Below are positions 1 through 10,427 of a stretch of DNA of 64,000 bases, one piece after another. The stretch comes from Procambarus clarkii. Taxonomy: Eukaryota; Arthropoda; Malacostraca; Decapoda; Cambaridae. The translations under genes were made by a program, and so were the position numbers. Where the stretch lies: positions 14,341,538-14,405,537 of the forward strand of contig NC_091230.1 in the NCBI RefSeq assembly GCF_040958095.1. Direction: 5' to 3'. A model generated the notes under the pieces. It made no database searches. It saw only the letters and a list, made by a program, of their open reading frames with translations, and was not told the origin of the DNA. Numbering within the stretch: the first letter of the stretch is position 1; each line of letters opens with the position of its first letter.

Positions 1-1335
1 AAACATCAGCAGTAGTAGTAGTAGCAAACATCAGCAGTAGTAGAAGTAGCAAACATCAGCAGTAGTAGAAGTAGCAAACATCAGCAGCAGTAGTAGTAGC
101 AAACATCAGCAGCAGTAGAAGTAGCAAACATCAGCAGTAGTAGAAGTAGCAAACATCAACAGTAGTAGAAGTAGCAAACATCAGCAGTAGTAGAAGTAGC
201 AAACATCAGCAGCAGTAGTAGTAGCAAACATCAGCAGCAGTAGAAGTAGCAAACATCAGCAGTAGTAGAAGTAGCAAACATCAGCAGTAGTAGAAGTAGC
301 AAACATCAGCAGTAGAAGTAGCAAACATCAGCAGTAGTAGAAGTAGCAAACATCAACAGTAGTAGAAGTAGCAAACATCAGCAGTAGAAGTAGCATACAT
401 CAGTAGTAGAAGTAGCAAACATCAGCAGAAGTAGTAGCAAACATCAGCAGCAGTAGAAGTAGCAAACATCAGCAGCAGTAGTAGTAGCAAACATTAGCAG
501 TAGTAGAAGTAGCAAACATCAGCAGTAGAAGTAGCAAACATCGGCAGCAGTAGTAGTAGCAAACATCAGCAGTAGTAGAAGTAGCAAACATCAACAGTAG
601 TAGAAGTAGCAAACATCAGCAGTAGAAGTAGCATACATCAGTAGTAGAAGTAGCAAACATCAGCAGTAGTAGTAGCAAACATCAGCAGCAGCAGTAGAAG
701 TAGCAAACATCAGCAGCAGTAGAAGTAGCAAACATCAGCAGCAGTAGAAGTAGCAAACATCAGCAGCAGTAGAAGTAGCAAACATCAGCAGCAGTAGAAG
801 TAGTATACATCAGTAGTAGAAGTAGCAAACATCAGCAGCAGCAGTAGTAGAAGTAGCAAACATCAGCAGCAGTAGAAGTAGCAAACATCAGCAGCAGTAG
901 AAGTAGCAAACATCAGCAGCAGTAGAAGTAGCAAACATCAGCAGCAGTAGTAGCAGCAAACATCAGCAGCAGTAGAAGTAGCAAACATCAGCAGCAGTAG
1001 AAGTAGCAAACATCAGCAGTAGTAGCAGCAAACATCAGCAGCAGTAGAAGTAGCAAACATCAGCAGCAGTAGTAGTAGCAAACATCAGCAGCAGTAGTAG
1101 TAGCAAACATCAGCAACAGTAGAAGTAGCAAACATCAGCAGCAGTAGTAGTAGCAAACATCAGCAGCAGTAGTAGTAGCAAACATTAGTCGCAGTAGTAG
1201 TAGCAAACATCAGCAGCAGTAGTAGTAGCAAACATCAGCAACAGTAGAAGTAGCAAACATCAGCAACAGTAGAAGTAGCAAACATCAGCAGTAGTAGGAG
1301 TAGCAAACATCAGCAGCAGTAGTAGTAGCAAAGAT
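1..1335. repeat. Minisatellite, ~25 bp unit (AGC/TAG-rich)
   Basis: Tandem array entering from the left edge. Each unit begins with 'aaacatcagcag' followed by a variable number of CAG, TAG and AAG triplets and 'tagc'. Unit length varies in steps of three (about 22, 25, 28 bp), so variation comes mostly from gain or loss of triplets inside the unit. It decays into CAG-rich sequence up to about 1475. No gene is supported inside it. Confidence 0.95.
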
Positions 1336-2015
1336 CTGCAGCAGCAAACAGCAGCACCCACAGCAGCAAACAGCAACACCCACAACAGTAATATTATACA
1401 CCAGCAGCAGCAAACGTCAGCAGCAACAGACACCAATACCAGTAGCAGCATCAGCAACTTCAGCAGCAAACTGCAGCACCAGCAGTGCTTTAGTGAAATG
1501 TAAACATGGGGAACGACGCAACACATTAGAACATGTCGACAAACATACGCTCTCATAAAAGCCGACGCTGGTGGACAGCGCCATCTACAGCCTAGAGACA
1601 CCGTTTGAGAGCAACGTTATAAGATATATATCTTACTAAAGCTGTTCGTTACTCTTGCCTGGCTCACACGCACACGTAAATGAAGTTAGTATCTAGTTCA
1701 AGATCCGTAATGAGAGGCGGGTCGCCATTAAGGTAATGCTCTATGTGGCTACATTGCACACCACGAGCCACTGGCGCCATTAGAGGGAAAGCAAAGCTGG
1801 GAGGTGTGTGTGTGTGAGCAACAGTTGGACCTCTCACAATCCTCAGAGATCCACAGCCATGGTCTACGATGCTACTTGGCCTATCCTCACCTCTATCTCT
1901 GCTTACAGAATCAAAGTTCAGCTCATTGGCCATGCGTTTCTAGTCGTTGGTCATATATAAGACTACAGGAAAATGCATAAAGCCCATTGGCCTCTTTGAG
2001 GCACTTGTATCACAA
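1336..2015. other. Unassigned sequence
   Basis: Degenerate CAGCAG-rich flank of the array to about 1475, then non-repetitive sequence with a short CA/GT run near 1800. No convincing exon, RNA gene or transposon protein was seen on either strand. Confidence 0.5.
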
Positions 2016-2123
2016 TCGACTTGAGAATGGTCCAGGACGGACCGAAACGTCGTTGTCCCTTCACCTTCTAGTGTGTGGTCTGGTCAACATTCTTCAGCCA
2101 CGTTATTGTGATTCATCGCCTGC
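2016..2123 (+). mobile_element. Short decapod repeat, copy A ('tccaggacggaccgaaacgt' family)
   Basis: One of six copies in the window of a ~105 bp repeat. It runs from 'tcgacttgagaatggtcc' through 'cttctagtgtgtggtctggt' to 'cagccacgttattgtg' and ends in 'cgcctgc'. The flanks share 'acttgta' (2003-2009 and 2124-2130), with nine of ten bases matching on extension, as expected for a target-site duplication. The 5' part can fold as CGAC/GTCG outer and GGTCC/GGACC inner stems with an unpaired GAAAC. Family identity is my recognition of a common decapod repeat; its class is inferred (see Findings). Confidence 0.7.
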
Positions 2124-2601
2124 ACTTGTACCAAACTTGTATACATGTGGGACCTACGCTTGAAACATTTATTATGCTTTAAAAAGGTGTAATTCAAGCT
2201 TTGACCAAACATTGTGTGTGTGTAATGGCTCAATGATCCTTTGCTAAATGATATTCTTATAAATATGCAAAATTTGAAAACATAATTAATTTTGTCTGGG
2301 ACACGAACCCTGTGTATGTATATACTTCAGGCTTCTATTGCGATCCCTCCCAAGATAGAACTACAGACCCTGCCCAGGACGCAACCCCAAGTAAACAGAA
2401 GCTTTAGGTGAAAGGAAAGTTCCCAAGCACATCTGTGCTGCCTGGAAATCGATTGAGAGTCGAGAACGAAGCCAACTGTACTATTTAGTTTACAGGTTCC
2501 ACTTCCAGGCCCTTCTTCAGAGTCCTGACTACCTTCTCACTACCAGCCTTAATTATTTTATACTTGGGTGGATTTAATTTTATTTATGATTTCTCTGACC
2601 T

Positions 2602-2890
2602 TTGTTTCGTCATTCACTGTCATTCAGTATTGAGAAAAACTTGAGAAAAACTAAAGAAGTGTTAAGTCTGCAGACTCAAACAATGCTCTTTTGTCATGTT
2701 AGGGACTCAAACATCCTTATTGATTGGTCTTCTTCTGAAATACTCTTTCCTGCCTCTACTTTTCACAGCCGCCGTCTTGTTCAATCAGCTATGATACACA
2801 ACATACCCAACATGACCCTTAGTTCTGGCTTTGTTGCTCTTGACTCTTCCCTTTCACAGTACATACTTAAATGCTCCAACCTTCTAAACA
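2602..2890 (+). pseudogene. Penelope-like endonuclease C-terminal fragment
   Basis: An open frame whose translation resembles the region downstream of the GIY-YIG core in Penelope-like or related polyproteins: a conserved DW (in 'LIDWSSSEILFPAS'), then 'RRLVQSAMIHNIPNMTL' and a conserved 'LSQYILK' ending. No RT or GIY-YIG core is visible upstream, so this is a 5'-truncated fragment. The frame continues to 3075 through low-complexity pyrimidine-rich sequence that I do not consider part of the element. Copy B of the short repeat follows about 270 bp downstream on the same strand. Assignment rests on motif resemblance only. Confidence 0.45.
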
Positions 2891-3110
2891 AACGTGATCC
2901 TACCCCTTTCTCTTGCCCCTTTCCTTTTTCTTACCTTTCCTCTTACGTTCCTCTTATTCTTTCCTCATCCGATACTTACATTCATCTCATTCTTACCTTC
3001 ATTCCATTCTTACCTTTCATCTTACTCTTACCTTTTTCTCTTATCTGCTCCTCACCTCCCGCCTCGCACTCTTAGTTGTAACAAGGTAACAATACCGACC
3101 ATGACATTGT
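2891..3110. repeat. Pyrimidine-rich low-complexity tract
   Basis: CTT/CCT-rich run ('ccctttctcttgcccctttc') after the Penelope-like fragment. The long leucine/phenylalanine/serine-rich frames here are compositional artefacts. Confidence 0.7.
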
Positions 3111-3160
3111 GTGTTTGCAGGGTTACCTTATTTATTTTCGCGTACTTTCTTCTCTTTGAT

Positions 3161-3270
3161 CGCGACTTGATAATGGTCCAGGACGAACCACAACGACGTC
3201 GTTTCTCGATTTTCTGATGTGTGGTTTGGTTATCATATCTTCAGCCACGTTATTAAAACTCATCGTCTGC
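3161..3270 (+). mobile_element. Short decapod repeat, copy B
   Basis: A diverged copy of the family at 2016: 'cgcgacttgataatggtcca', then 'gatgtgtggtttggttatc' and 'cagccacgttatta', ending 'catcgtctgc'. It reads 'ttgataat' where other copies have 'ttgagaat'. The GGACC arm of the inner hairpin is mutated (GAACC), so the copy is decayed. Confidence 0.65.
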
Positions 3271-3272
3271 AG

Positions 3273-3345
3273 ATAGACGGATAGACAGATGGATAAAGGG
3301 ATGGATGGACAGAGGGACTGGTGGATGGATGGATGGACAAATGAG
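3273..3345. repeat. (GGAT)n-like degenerate microsatellite
   Basis: Imperfect GATA/GGAT repeats such as 'tggatggatggatggac' directly after the short repeat. It may be the decayed 3' tail of that insertion. Confidence 0.7.
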
Positions 3346-3448
3346 ATATACAGACCCTGGCAACACCGGATACCTCCCTAGTTTATGTACATGTACAAAA
3401 GTCTACTTCACAGATTGGGCTGGAATGTACTGCAAGTTTAAACACTAG

Positions 3449-3498
3449 CGAGGATGTGTGGATTTGCTCACATCCTCGCGAGGATGTGTGGATTTGCT
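3449..3498. repeat. 20 bp direct repeat with internal palindrome
   Basis: The 20-mer 'cgaggatgtgtggatttgct' occurs at 3449-3468 and 3479-3498. The junction creates a perfect 20 bp palindrome at 3469-3488 (cacatcctcg/cgaggatgtg). Confidence 0.9.
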
Positions 3499-4460
3499 TT
3501 GTAGATTTGGAAATAATCTTCAATACACACTACCTTCATCTCTATTTACACTACTTACAACCATCATCACTATATCCATTTTTGCAGAACACAATAATCA
3601 TTACTGAAAATTATGGTACTCCCCTTATCCCTTTCTCTCTCAATTCTTACTACATAGCAGTCCTGTTATGCATTTATTATTTTTGGTAGTTTAGTTTCTG
3701 TGGTTGCAATTACATATGTATCATCCTCGCATGTGTGTGTTCTGGGTTAATTTGTCATCTTTGTAATCCAATCTATACTTGGGTACACGACCATAAAATT
3801 CATTTCTGTTTCACCTTGCCTGCAAGCCTTTCTATCCATCTCCCTGGTGATGGATAGATGGAAAGCAGGGTAGAGGGGGATTAGTGATCGTTGAAGTTGT
3901 GAGGGATGGGATAATTGAAGGTAGTGAGATATGAGTGTTAGGTGGATAGGTGAAGAAGAGAAGGGAATGAGAGAAGTAAAGGGGAAAGAAAATGGGAAGG
4001 GGGTGTGCTGGAGGAAGAGAACATGGTGATGAGGGGCAAAACAGGGGGATGGTGGTGAGGAGAAAATGGGAGGGTGGTGTGAGGAAGTAGGTGATGTAAA
4101 GAATGGGAAAGGATAGCGAGTATGAAATTGTGAAACTGAATAAAAGAAAATAGACGAACGAAGAAAGGAGGGGAGAATAAGAGGAATTTGAGAATAAAAA
4201 AAGACGAAACAGCAGCACGTTAAAGAAAGGGAAGATACTGAGGCAAGTGAAAGGACGATGAGAGATAGTAAAAGGAAAGTGATGGAAAGATCCTGGAAAT
4301 AAGAGATAACAGTGAGAGGGAGAGAGAAAGCGTTGACAAGATGAAGGAATGGAGAGGAAGAGAGAGACGGGACGGGGGTGGTAATGAGACGGAGGAGAGG
4401 ACTGTGGGAGACAAGTGTGAGGAGACAGGCTGACAAAGTGGTTTGATTATCACGGGGAAT
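3499..4460. other. Purine-rich spacer, no gene seen
   Basis: From about 3850 to 4430 the + strand is strongly purine-rich (runs of ggaag, gagag). The long minus-strand frames are serine/leucine/proline-rich and reflect the pyrimidine-rich complement. I see no gene. Confidence 0.6.
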
Positions 4461-4533
4461 GTCCTGCCTGGCTACCAACCACGCCACCCCCAACCACGCC
4501 ACCCCCAACCACGCCACATCCCAGCCACGCCCA
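4460..4533. repeat. Short tandem repeat (ccaaccacgccaccc)
   Basis: Three to four imperfect copies of a ~14-15 bp unit, 'caaccacgccaccc', immediately upstream of a tRNA-like SINE. Confidence 0.75.
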
Positions 4534-4640
4534 GCCCAAGTGGTTGGACAGGGTGGTAGAGCGGTGTCTCCCTTCATGCAGGTCGGTGTTCAATCCCCGC
4601 GGCCATGTAAACCCCGACGACACCAACCCACTCCCCCCCC
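4534..4640 (+). mobile_element. tRNA-derived SINE fragment
   Basis: 'ggtggtagagcggtgtctcc' resembles a tRNA A-box region. It is followed 25-30 bases later by 'ggtcggtgttcaatccc', a B box, matching the decapod SINE seen on the minus strand at 24175-24290 and 31020-31215. A C homopolymer follows at 4632-4646. No intact tRNA cloverleaf is present, so this is a SINE rather than a tRNA gene. Confidence 0.6.
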
Positions 4641-4644
4641 CCCC

Positions 4645-5118
4645 CTCAAAGACGAACCCCACCTTCGACGACGTGTCACATGAATGCTTAGAACCAACAC
4701 TTCTTTCTTCCCTGAAACCAGTTGACTCATAGTCCAGATTAATCTAATATACGATGCTTAAGGCGATTCAGGGCGTGGTGGCTCAAAGGTGTGATTCACA
4801 GGTGAGGGAGACGGGTTGGGAGAGACGAGGTTATTTAGCTTATATGTACAGCCCTCGCCCCTCCTGTCTAAACGACGATGTTCGGGCCAACCAGTGGGGG
4901 TTACAGCATGGTGCTTGTTGAACTAAGGTGTAGGCACTGCACGTCCTGAGTATGGCGAGATGTACTGGCATACTAACCGGTGGTGATTGATTGATAAAGA
5001 TTAAGCCACCCAAGAGGTGGCACGGGCATGAATAGCCCGTAAATAACCGGTGGAAGTGGAAAAGGTTTTTATACGGTCCGGGAGGACAAGTCAGGTGAGG
5101 GGAAGGTAGCCTCATATA
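4645..5118. other. Unassigned sequence
   Basis: Non-repetitive sequence. The 91-codon minus frame (4840-5115) shows no recognised domain. No gene is supported. Confidence 0.45.
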
Positions 5119-5253
5119 ACAGGCTATTAATTATTTTGACCAGACCACACACTAGAAGGTGAAGGGACGTCCCTTCACCTTCTAGTGTGTGGTCTGGTCA
5201 ATATACTTTAGCCACGTTATTGTGACTCATCCCCTGCACAGGCTATTAATTAT
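5119..5253 (+). mobile_element. Palindromic copy of the short repeat with 16 bp TSD
   Basis: The inserted segment 5135-5237 is bounded by perfect 16 bp direct repeats 'acaggctattaattat' (5119-5134 and 5238-5253), a target-site duplication. It contains the 3' half of the short repeat family, normally oriented to 'catcccctgc', joined to an inverted copy of its middle section. This makes a perfect 66 bp palindrome at 5136-5201 centred on ac/gt. The 5' inversion plus TSD is a retrotransposition signature and shows that the family was mobile. Confidence 0.9.
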
Positions 5254-5680
5254 AATAGAGTATATGTATTACGGACTATTCATTCCTGTGCCACCTCTTG
5301 GGTAGCCTAATCTTCATCAACTAACAGAGTATAACTGTCATTAGTTAATTCACGTTATAATCAGAGTATATTTTATATGACTAAAGTGAACAGGGAACCC
5401 GGCGGAGCCTGGGATAATCTAACAATGATTGGGCAAGTACAACTCAAAACGAACTTTCAGGCATATACCTTGCCACTGAATTTTTAAAAGACAAAGGCAG
5501 TAGACTTATATACTGTGAATATTTGAAAACGAAAATCACCGCCTGTTAGGCAAACCATTCCTTGCATACTACGCCAAGTAGTGCGTTCTGGCTATTAGGA
5601 ACGACACTGTGTATATTATATATGCAAATAAACCACATTAAAATAGACGAATCGTCTCAGTGCTTTCGCAAATTGACCAT
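5254..5680. other. Unassigned AT-rich sequence
   Basis: No coding frame, RNA gene or known repeat recognised. Confidence 0.45.
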
Positions 5681-5682
5681 TG

Positions 5683-6060
5683 TCAGACAACATGAAGAGA
5701 GAAGATAGGAGAGACGAGAGAAGAGAGGAAGAGGAAGGCGAGAGGAAAAGCGAGAGAGGGAGAGAGGAACAGAGGAGAGTTAGAGAGAGAAGAGAGGGTG
5801 TGAAGAGAGGTGGGGGGAAAGTGGAGAGTAGGGAAGGGAGAGAGAAGATTGAAATTCAAGTATGGTAAAGGGGAGAGATAAAGACTGAAAGGTAATGGAG
5901 AAGGAATTAATGAAGTGGTAGCAGCAAAGAAAGACTGAGGGAAGATATATAGAAAGATAAAGATGAGAGCGAAGAACATGAATGAGGGAAGCTACAGTGA
6001 CGGGAGATGAAAGGACACAAGAGGGTGCGAGAAGAAAGGGACAAAAGGGGTGAGAAGGAG
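5683..6060. repeat. GA-rich low-complexity tract
   Basis: Imperfect GA/GAAG repeats on the + strand. Frames on both strands are compositional (Arg/Glu-rich on +, Ser/Leu/Pro-rich on -). Confidence 0.8.
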
Positions 6061-6382
6061 AGACAAACAACCACACACAAAACACACACACATACCAATA
6101 CACGAATGTACTAACACACGAAAGAACTCGTATTTGTTGAAGTATCCGTGAGTTGATGTTTACGAATCACGTCTTTTTGAGATTTTGCTGTCCACATGTT
6201 CTAAATATATAACCGTGATAAGAGAGACGGGAGAAATATTATGTTTAGTACAGAAATATATTGGGACAGGGAGGAGCCAATGTTTTCCTTAGTAAGTTAT
6301 TCCTGGTACAAGCAGGGTTATTTCCTTGCTGGAGACCTGGGTCTGTATTAGTCCCTTCCCCTCCCATATTACGTCTTTCTGC

Positions 6383-6606
6383 TACCTTACCTTGAGGTTA
6401 CCTTGAGGTGCTTCCGGGGCTTAGCGTCCCCGCGGCCTGGTCGTCGACCAGGCCTCCTGGTTGCCGGACTGATCAACCAGGCTGTTGGACGCGGCTGCTC
6501 GCAGCCTGACGTATGAGTCACAGCCTGGTTGATCAGGTATCCTTTGGAGGTGCTTATCCAGTTCTCTCTTGAACACTGTGAGGGGTCGGCCAGTTATGCC
6601 CAGTTA
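6383..6606 (-). mobile_element. LINE 3' end, antisense (non-LTR retrotransposon)
   Basis: On the minus strand this encodes the C-terminal tail of a non-LTR polyprotein, ending in a block like 'KHLQRIPDQPGCDSYVRL', followed by its 3' UTR ('ccgcggggacgctaagcc'). The tail at 6383-6411 is a short tandem 'ggttaccttga' motif, as at 11421-11475. It is 5'-truncated, as is typical of LINEs. Related 3' ends occur at 11421, 55586 and 60325, with a coding-end relative at 50340. Confidence 0.75.
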
Positions 6607-6715
6607 TGCTGAATTGAAAGTTACTAATGAAGTCATTTGATCAAACTTCAGGTTGTCATTACTGTGGTAAACAAATCATCATCCCCATCCTCAATACCAG
6701 CTTACCGTGCACAAT

Positions 6716-6874
6716 CAGTACATGACCGGCAGTCTTGTCCAGTCTGTACATGACCGGCAGTCTTGTCCAGTCTGTACATGACCGGCAGTCTTGTCCAGTC
6801 TGTACATGACCGGCAGTCTTGTCCAGTCTGTACATGACCGGCAGTCTTGTCCAGTCTGTACATGACCGGCAGTA
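6716..6874. repeat. Minisatellite, 28 bp unit, ~5.7 copies
   Basis: Near-identical units containing 'gtacatgaccggcagtcttg' and 'tccagtct', ending in diverged 'ggcagtactggtgg'. Because 28 is not a multiple of 3, all three minus frames read the same peptide period; this is not coding. Confidence 0.95.
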
Positions 6875-6899
6875 CTGGTGGACATGTACTGGTGGGCAC

Positions 6900-7509
6900 G
6901 TACTGTTAAGTAAGTACCACCAACACACACTTACAACCAACACAAACTCCGCACAGCAACTTTTAAGCAAGTAAAAGTCCTGAACACAAAAATCACAAAA
7001 GGGATGTAATTATGATTGTGTTACATGACAATAAGAGCGGTGGAAGAGGAAAGTAAGGTAACAAGAAGGTAGAGCAACAAAGGAATAGGATAATGGAAGA
7101 GAGAATCAAACAGGTAAAGAATGTAACTGAGATATGGCGAGCAAGACCAGGTAAAACTTTTGATGAAGTAGCATAATGCTCAGAAGAAAAGCAGACAATT
7201 AAATAAACAGAGTCAGAGGCTGTAAAACTCCAAGTCGTGACATGTACAAGGCAGAAATTGGAGTGGGAAAGGTCTGTGGAAATTTACAACCTACCATAGC
7301 CAGAGGAAGACATATTACAAATGAAGATATACACCAAAATGAAATAAAATAAATTCTACACTAAGTTAACGCCAGAGCTCAAACGATGAAAAACGGTATA
7401 TTTCTTTAAGCTAAGTAGGTTTCAGATAAACAGAAACCGGCCAGTAAAAGTTATTTTTTGGAATAACCAACCAATATGTTGACCAACCTTACATGGTTGG
7501 TCAACAAGT
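6900..7509. other. Unassigned AT-rich sequence
   Basis: Purine-rich stretches and no open frame of note. No repeat family recognised. Confidence 0.45.
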
Positions 7510-7650
7510 GAAATACACTGAAAGTAATAGTTATGGAAGCCAAAACTCTCCATAACTTTAAGGCCAGATTCGACAAAGAATTCGAACATCGGAACAGTTA
7601 AATTATAAACATCATGTACAAGGTTTATAGGTGGGACAAAGCGCTACTCT
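7510..7650 (+). mobile_element. LINE C-terminal remnant
   Basis: The + strand encodes a fragment resembling LINE C-termini, 'MEAKTLHNFKARFDKEFEH', with an uninterrupted frame of about 30 codons. It lacks an RT core. A similar end motif is present at 52920-53130. Confidence 0.45.
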
Positions 7651-7689
7651 TCACTCACCGTAGTCACTAATATGTGAGTGCTGACAGGT

Positions 7690-7745
7690 ATCACAACCAC
7701 CACCACTACCATCCCCACTACCACCCCCCCCCACCCACCAACCCC
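7690..7745. repeat. ACC-rich simple repeat
   Basis: Imperfect 'accaccaccactaccatccc' run followed by a C homopolymer. Confidence 0.8.
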
Positions 7746-8033
7746 CCTAACGTTATCACCGTCCTCATCACCAGCCTTTCATTCATCGTTGCACATTTTG
7801 CCTCAGATATACCAGCAATTACACAACACTCATTAAATAATTAAAATTCTAAATTGCTTTCTTGTGAAACTGGAGATATTTTTGGCGACGTTAATGGCGT
7901 TTCGAACCCCGAAAATATTCGCCTCGCTGCTAAAGATACACATTACCCCCCCCCCTCCCCTCCTACCTTACCTTCCCCCCAGAGGGTGTTGGGTACGTGA
8001 GTCTTGCAAGTAGTTTTCTCTCTATTTATACAA

Positions 8034-8039
<6 letters not shown>

Positions 8040-8105
<66 letters not shown>
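8040..8105. repeat. (TA)n microsatellite at Penelope end
   Basis: About 33 TA units abutting the terminal 'cattaaatatgacc' of a Penelope-like fragment. Confidence 0.97.
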
Positions 8106-8107
<2 letters not shown>

Positions 8108-8700
8108 TTAAATATGACCAAAAAAGTAAGATTAATAATTATAACACGAATTTTCTCAATCTTTCGTACATTTCTTTTCACTGTTGGAGGTAATTCAAAA
8201 ATCAATTCTCCAAAATTCATTTTTATTTCTAGTCTGACGCGACACGAGCGCGTTTCGTAAAACTTATTACATTTTCAAAGACTTTAGTTTACAAATACAC
8301 AACTGAATAGAACTTACGCATCTCCGATTTCGTTTATATCTACATTTGAGTGAGGTGGATGGGGTGAGGTGGCATTAATAGGGTATTAATTTCATCAACA
8401 CAAGACAGAACAAGAGGTGGCATTAATAGGGTATTAATTTCATCAACACAAGACAGAACACGAAACAATGGGTATTGAAATGGAAGTGATTGTAGAAAGC
8501 CTATTGGTCCATATTTCTTGATGCTTCTATATTGGAGCGGAGTCTTGAGGTGGGTAGAATATAGTTGTGCATTAATGCACAATTGAATTACCTCCAACAG
8601 TGAAAAGAAATGTACGAAAGATTGAGAAAATTCGTGTTAGAATTACTAATCTTACTTTTTCGGTCATATTTAATAATATATGTCTACAGGAAAGACTGCT
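8106..8700. mobile_element. Penelope-like 3' end with inverted arm, non-coding copy
   Basis: 8106-8574 matches the minus-sense 3' terminal region of the element at 24456-26690: 'aatatgacc', 'aaaagtaagattaataatt', then 'cgacacgagcgcgtttcgta', up to 'gttgtgcattaa'. 8581-8695 is an inverted copy of the terminal ~115 bp. The junction lies in the perfect palindrome gtgcattaatgcac (8567-8580). A 48 bp tandem duplication starting 'gaggtggcattaatagggta' sits at 8366-8461. (TA)n tracts flank both ends. No RT or GIY-YIG coding remains in this copy. Confidence 0.8.
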
Positions 8701-8711
8701 ACCAAAATATA

Positions 8712-8814
<103 letters not shown>

Positions 8815-8829
8815 TACACACATACACAC

Positions 8830-9259
8830 ACGCACGCGCGCTGCAACTTCTGACCCTGCACTTGGTCAGATCACTCACTGGAGATTCACCCGGCAGCGAT
8901 CCAAATCACAGAGAGGGTACTTAACGTCACTATGATGGGGATTTGGCTTAGAAATTACCTGTTGTCACGTGTTCACACCCAACTGAGCACCAGTGACTAC
9001 CCTGTGTCCCCTTATCTTGGGTGTCCTCTTTTTAGTTCCCCTTATTTTCTGTGTTCTGTCGGCCGGTCTGTGTATCTCTCTCTCTTCCCCCCTCCCTTAC
9101 CTGAACCCTCACAGGAACACGTACAAACAAGGTTGTCTGGCAGACAAACACTTTTTACAAACACGGGAAAACAACATATTATAACTATATGGTGATTCTA
9201 AATGTCATTATACTTCCATATGACCTACTTTTAACACATTCTGGTTCCCAATCCCACCA
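8830..9259. other. Unassigned sequence
   Basis: No known repeat or gene recognised. Overlapping small + frames have no domain. Confidence 0.4.
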
Positions 9260-10150
9260 CTTACCTTATCCAGACAGTGGTACTTCTGATCGGCTGATAT
9301 CTCCCACACCACACACAACTATGATCCATAATTTCAATCGCCTTCTCTACCTTGCGAGGCATAGGAAAATAATGTGGAACAAACCACACCTTTAAGAGCG
9401 CCTTACAATTCAATATCAACCCTTTTGAGCCCGTCACCAACATAAACGCGACAAATAACCGTAGTGTCATCCGCATATTCAATCACTGGGAGTGACATTG
9501 CTTTGGAAGCATCGCTGGTACAATCGACACAGTGTTCTTCACTAATAGGTAGAGGAGCTCCAGAAACAGAACATATGAAACCAAAGCGGGCGGACCCCCC
9601 TCTTTCCCCTTGCTGTACAAACTAGCGCAAAAGGCTCACTTTTCATTCGTTTCATTAACACCTGTTCCATAATCACAGGAATATTTGCACCCAAGCATGA
9701 GCCGCATGGGTACAGAGTCACTCCAAGCATTTCTCCTTTTCCCACGAGTGAAATGGGTGCTTTGACTCACAATATTGTAGTGTTGCATGGTTTGACTTCG
9801 TTCATACAGTACACCTCTCCACTTCTGCTTGTGCCTGAATATTTCACATTTTGCTTCTTATTTGTCTCTTTGTTAAAACACATTCAATGTCAACTTGTGG
9901 TCTTGATGTGGCGCGTTTGGCCAGTTCGCCCGCCACCTCGTTGAGCATTGTTCCAACATGAGATGTTGGAACATCTTTCCACGTGAATTTCACTTTGTGA
10001 TCTTGCACCTGTCAAAATCTTAGAGTAAGCTGTCACAAATCTTACAGATTTGTGACAGCTTACTCTGTTACAATCCTTACAGAGAGAACACACAATATAT
10101 CTGCAAGATGGGAGCGTGATATTCCCCCAATGCAAAGACATAGATGTCCT
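9260..10150 (-). pseudogene. I/Jockey-type LINE remnant: RNase H and C-terminal tail, antisense
   Basis: On the minus strand, 9895-10030 encodes an RNase H end block, 'PTSHVGTMLNEVAGELAKRA', matching the usual PSHVGIxxNExADxLAK of I/Jockey-like LINEs. Downstream, around 9600-9745, 'RLMLGCKYSCDYGTG' resembles the post-RNase H 'RLRLGYKYxW' segment. Frames shift between blocks, so the copy is dead. At 9421-9480 the minus strand also reads 'EYADDTTVICRVY', which looks like an RT box. It lies on the wrong side of RNase H for a single colinear element, so it is either a second fragment or coincidence. Confidence 0.55.
10022..10066. repeat. Perfect hairpin, 21 bp arms, 3 nt loop
   Basis: 10022-10042 and 10046-10066 are exact reverse complements (agagtaagctgtcacaaatc...), separated by 'tac'. 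It lies inside the antisense LINE remnant just upstream (in LINE sense) of the RNase H block, so it is probably a local template-switch scar. Confidence 0.95.
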
Positions 10151-10427
10151 CACAAATTGTATTTGTATTGTCCCTTCGTTCGTTTTTCAGTCATATTGGA
10201 AGTTCAACCTTTTGAAGTACCTGGGTGCTGAGTAATCCCATTTTTAGCGCTGGGCTCTTGGCCTAAATTTTCAAAATAAATAACTATGATGACTAATAAA
10301 ATATAAACCAGGTAACATTTCAACTTCAACTAAGAATTGTGGACACAATTTCTTAATTTATGTTTACTCCAAGTATGTTAATACAATAACACTTAGTAAT
10401 TTGTTTTCAAGAAAAACAGGAACATAC

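Noticed and set aside
3747-4577. 276-codon minus frame
   Set aside because: Ser/Leu/Pro/Phe composition from a purine-rich + strand; no domain.
4534-4640. Possible tRNA gene
   Set aside because: A and B box-like motifs present but no cloverleaf; same sequence recurs as SINE at 24.2 and 31.1 kb.
9421-9480. EYADD as a proof of an RT catalytic box
   Set aside because: Lies downstream of RNase H in the same orientation and lacks surrounding RT motifs; may be chance, so only noted.
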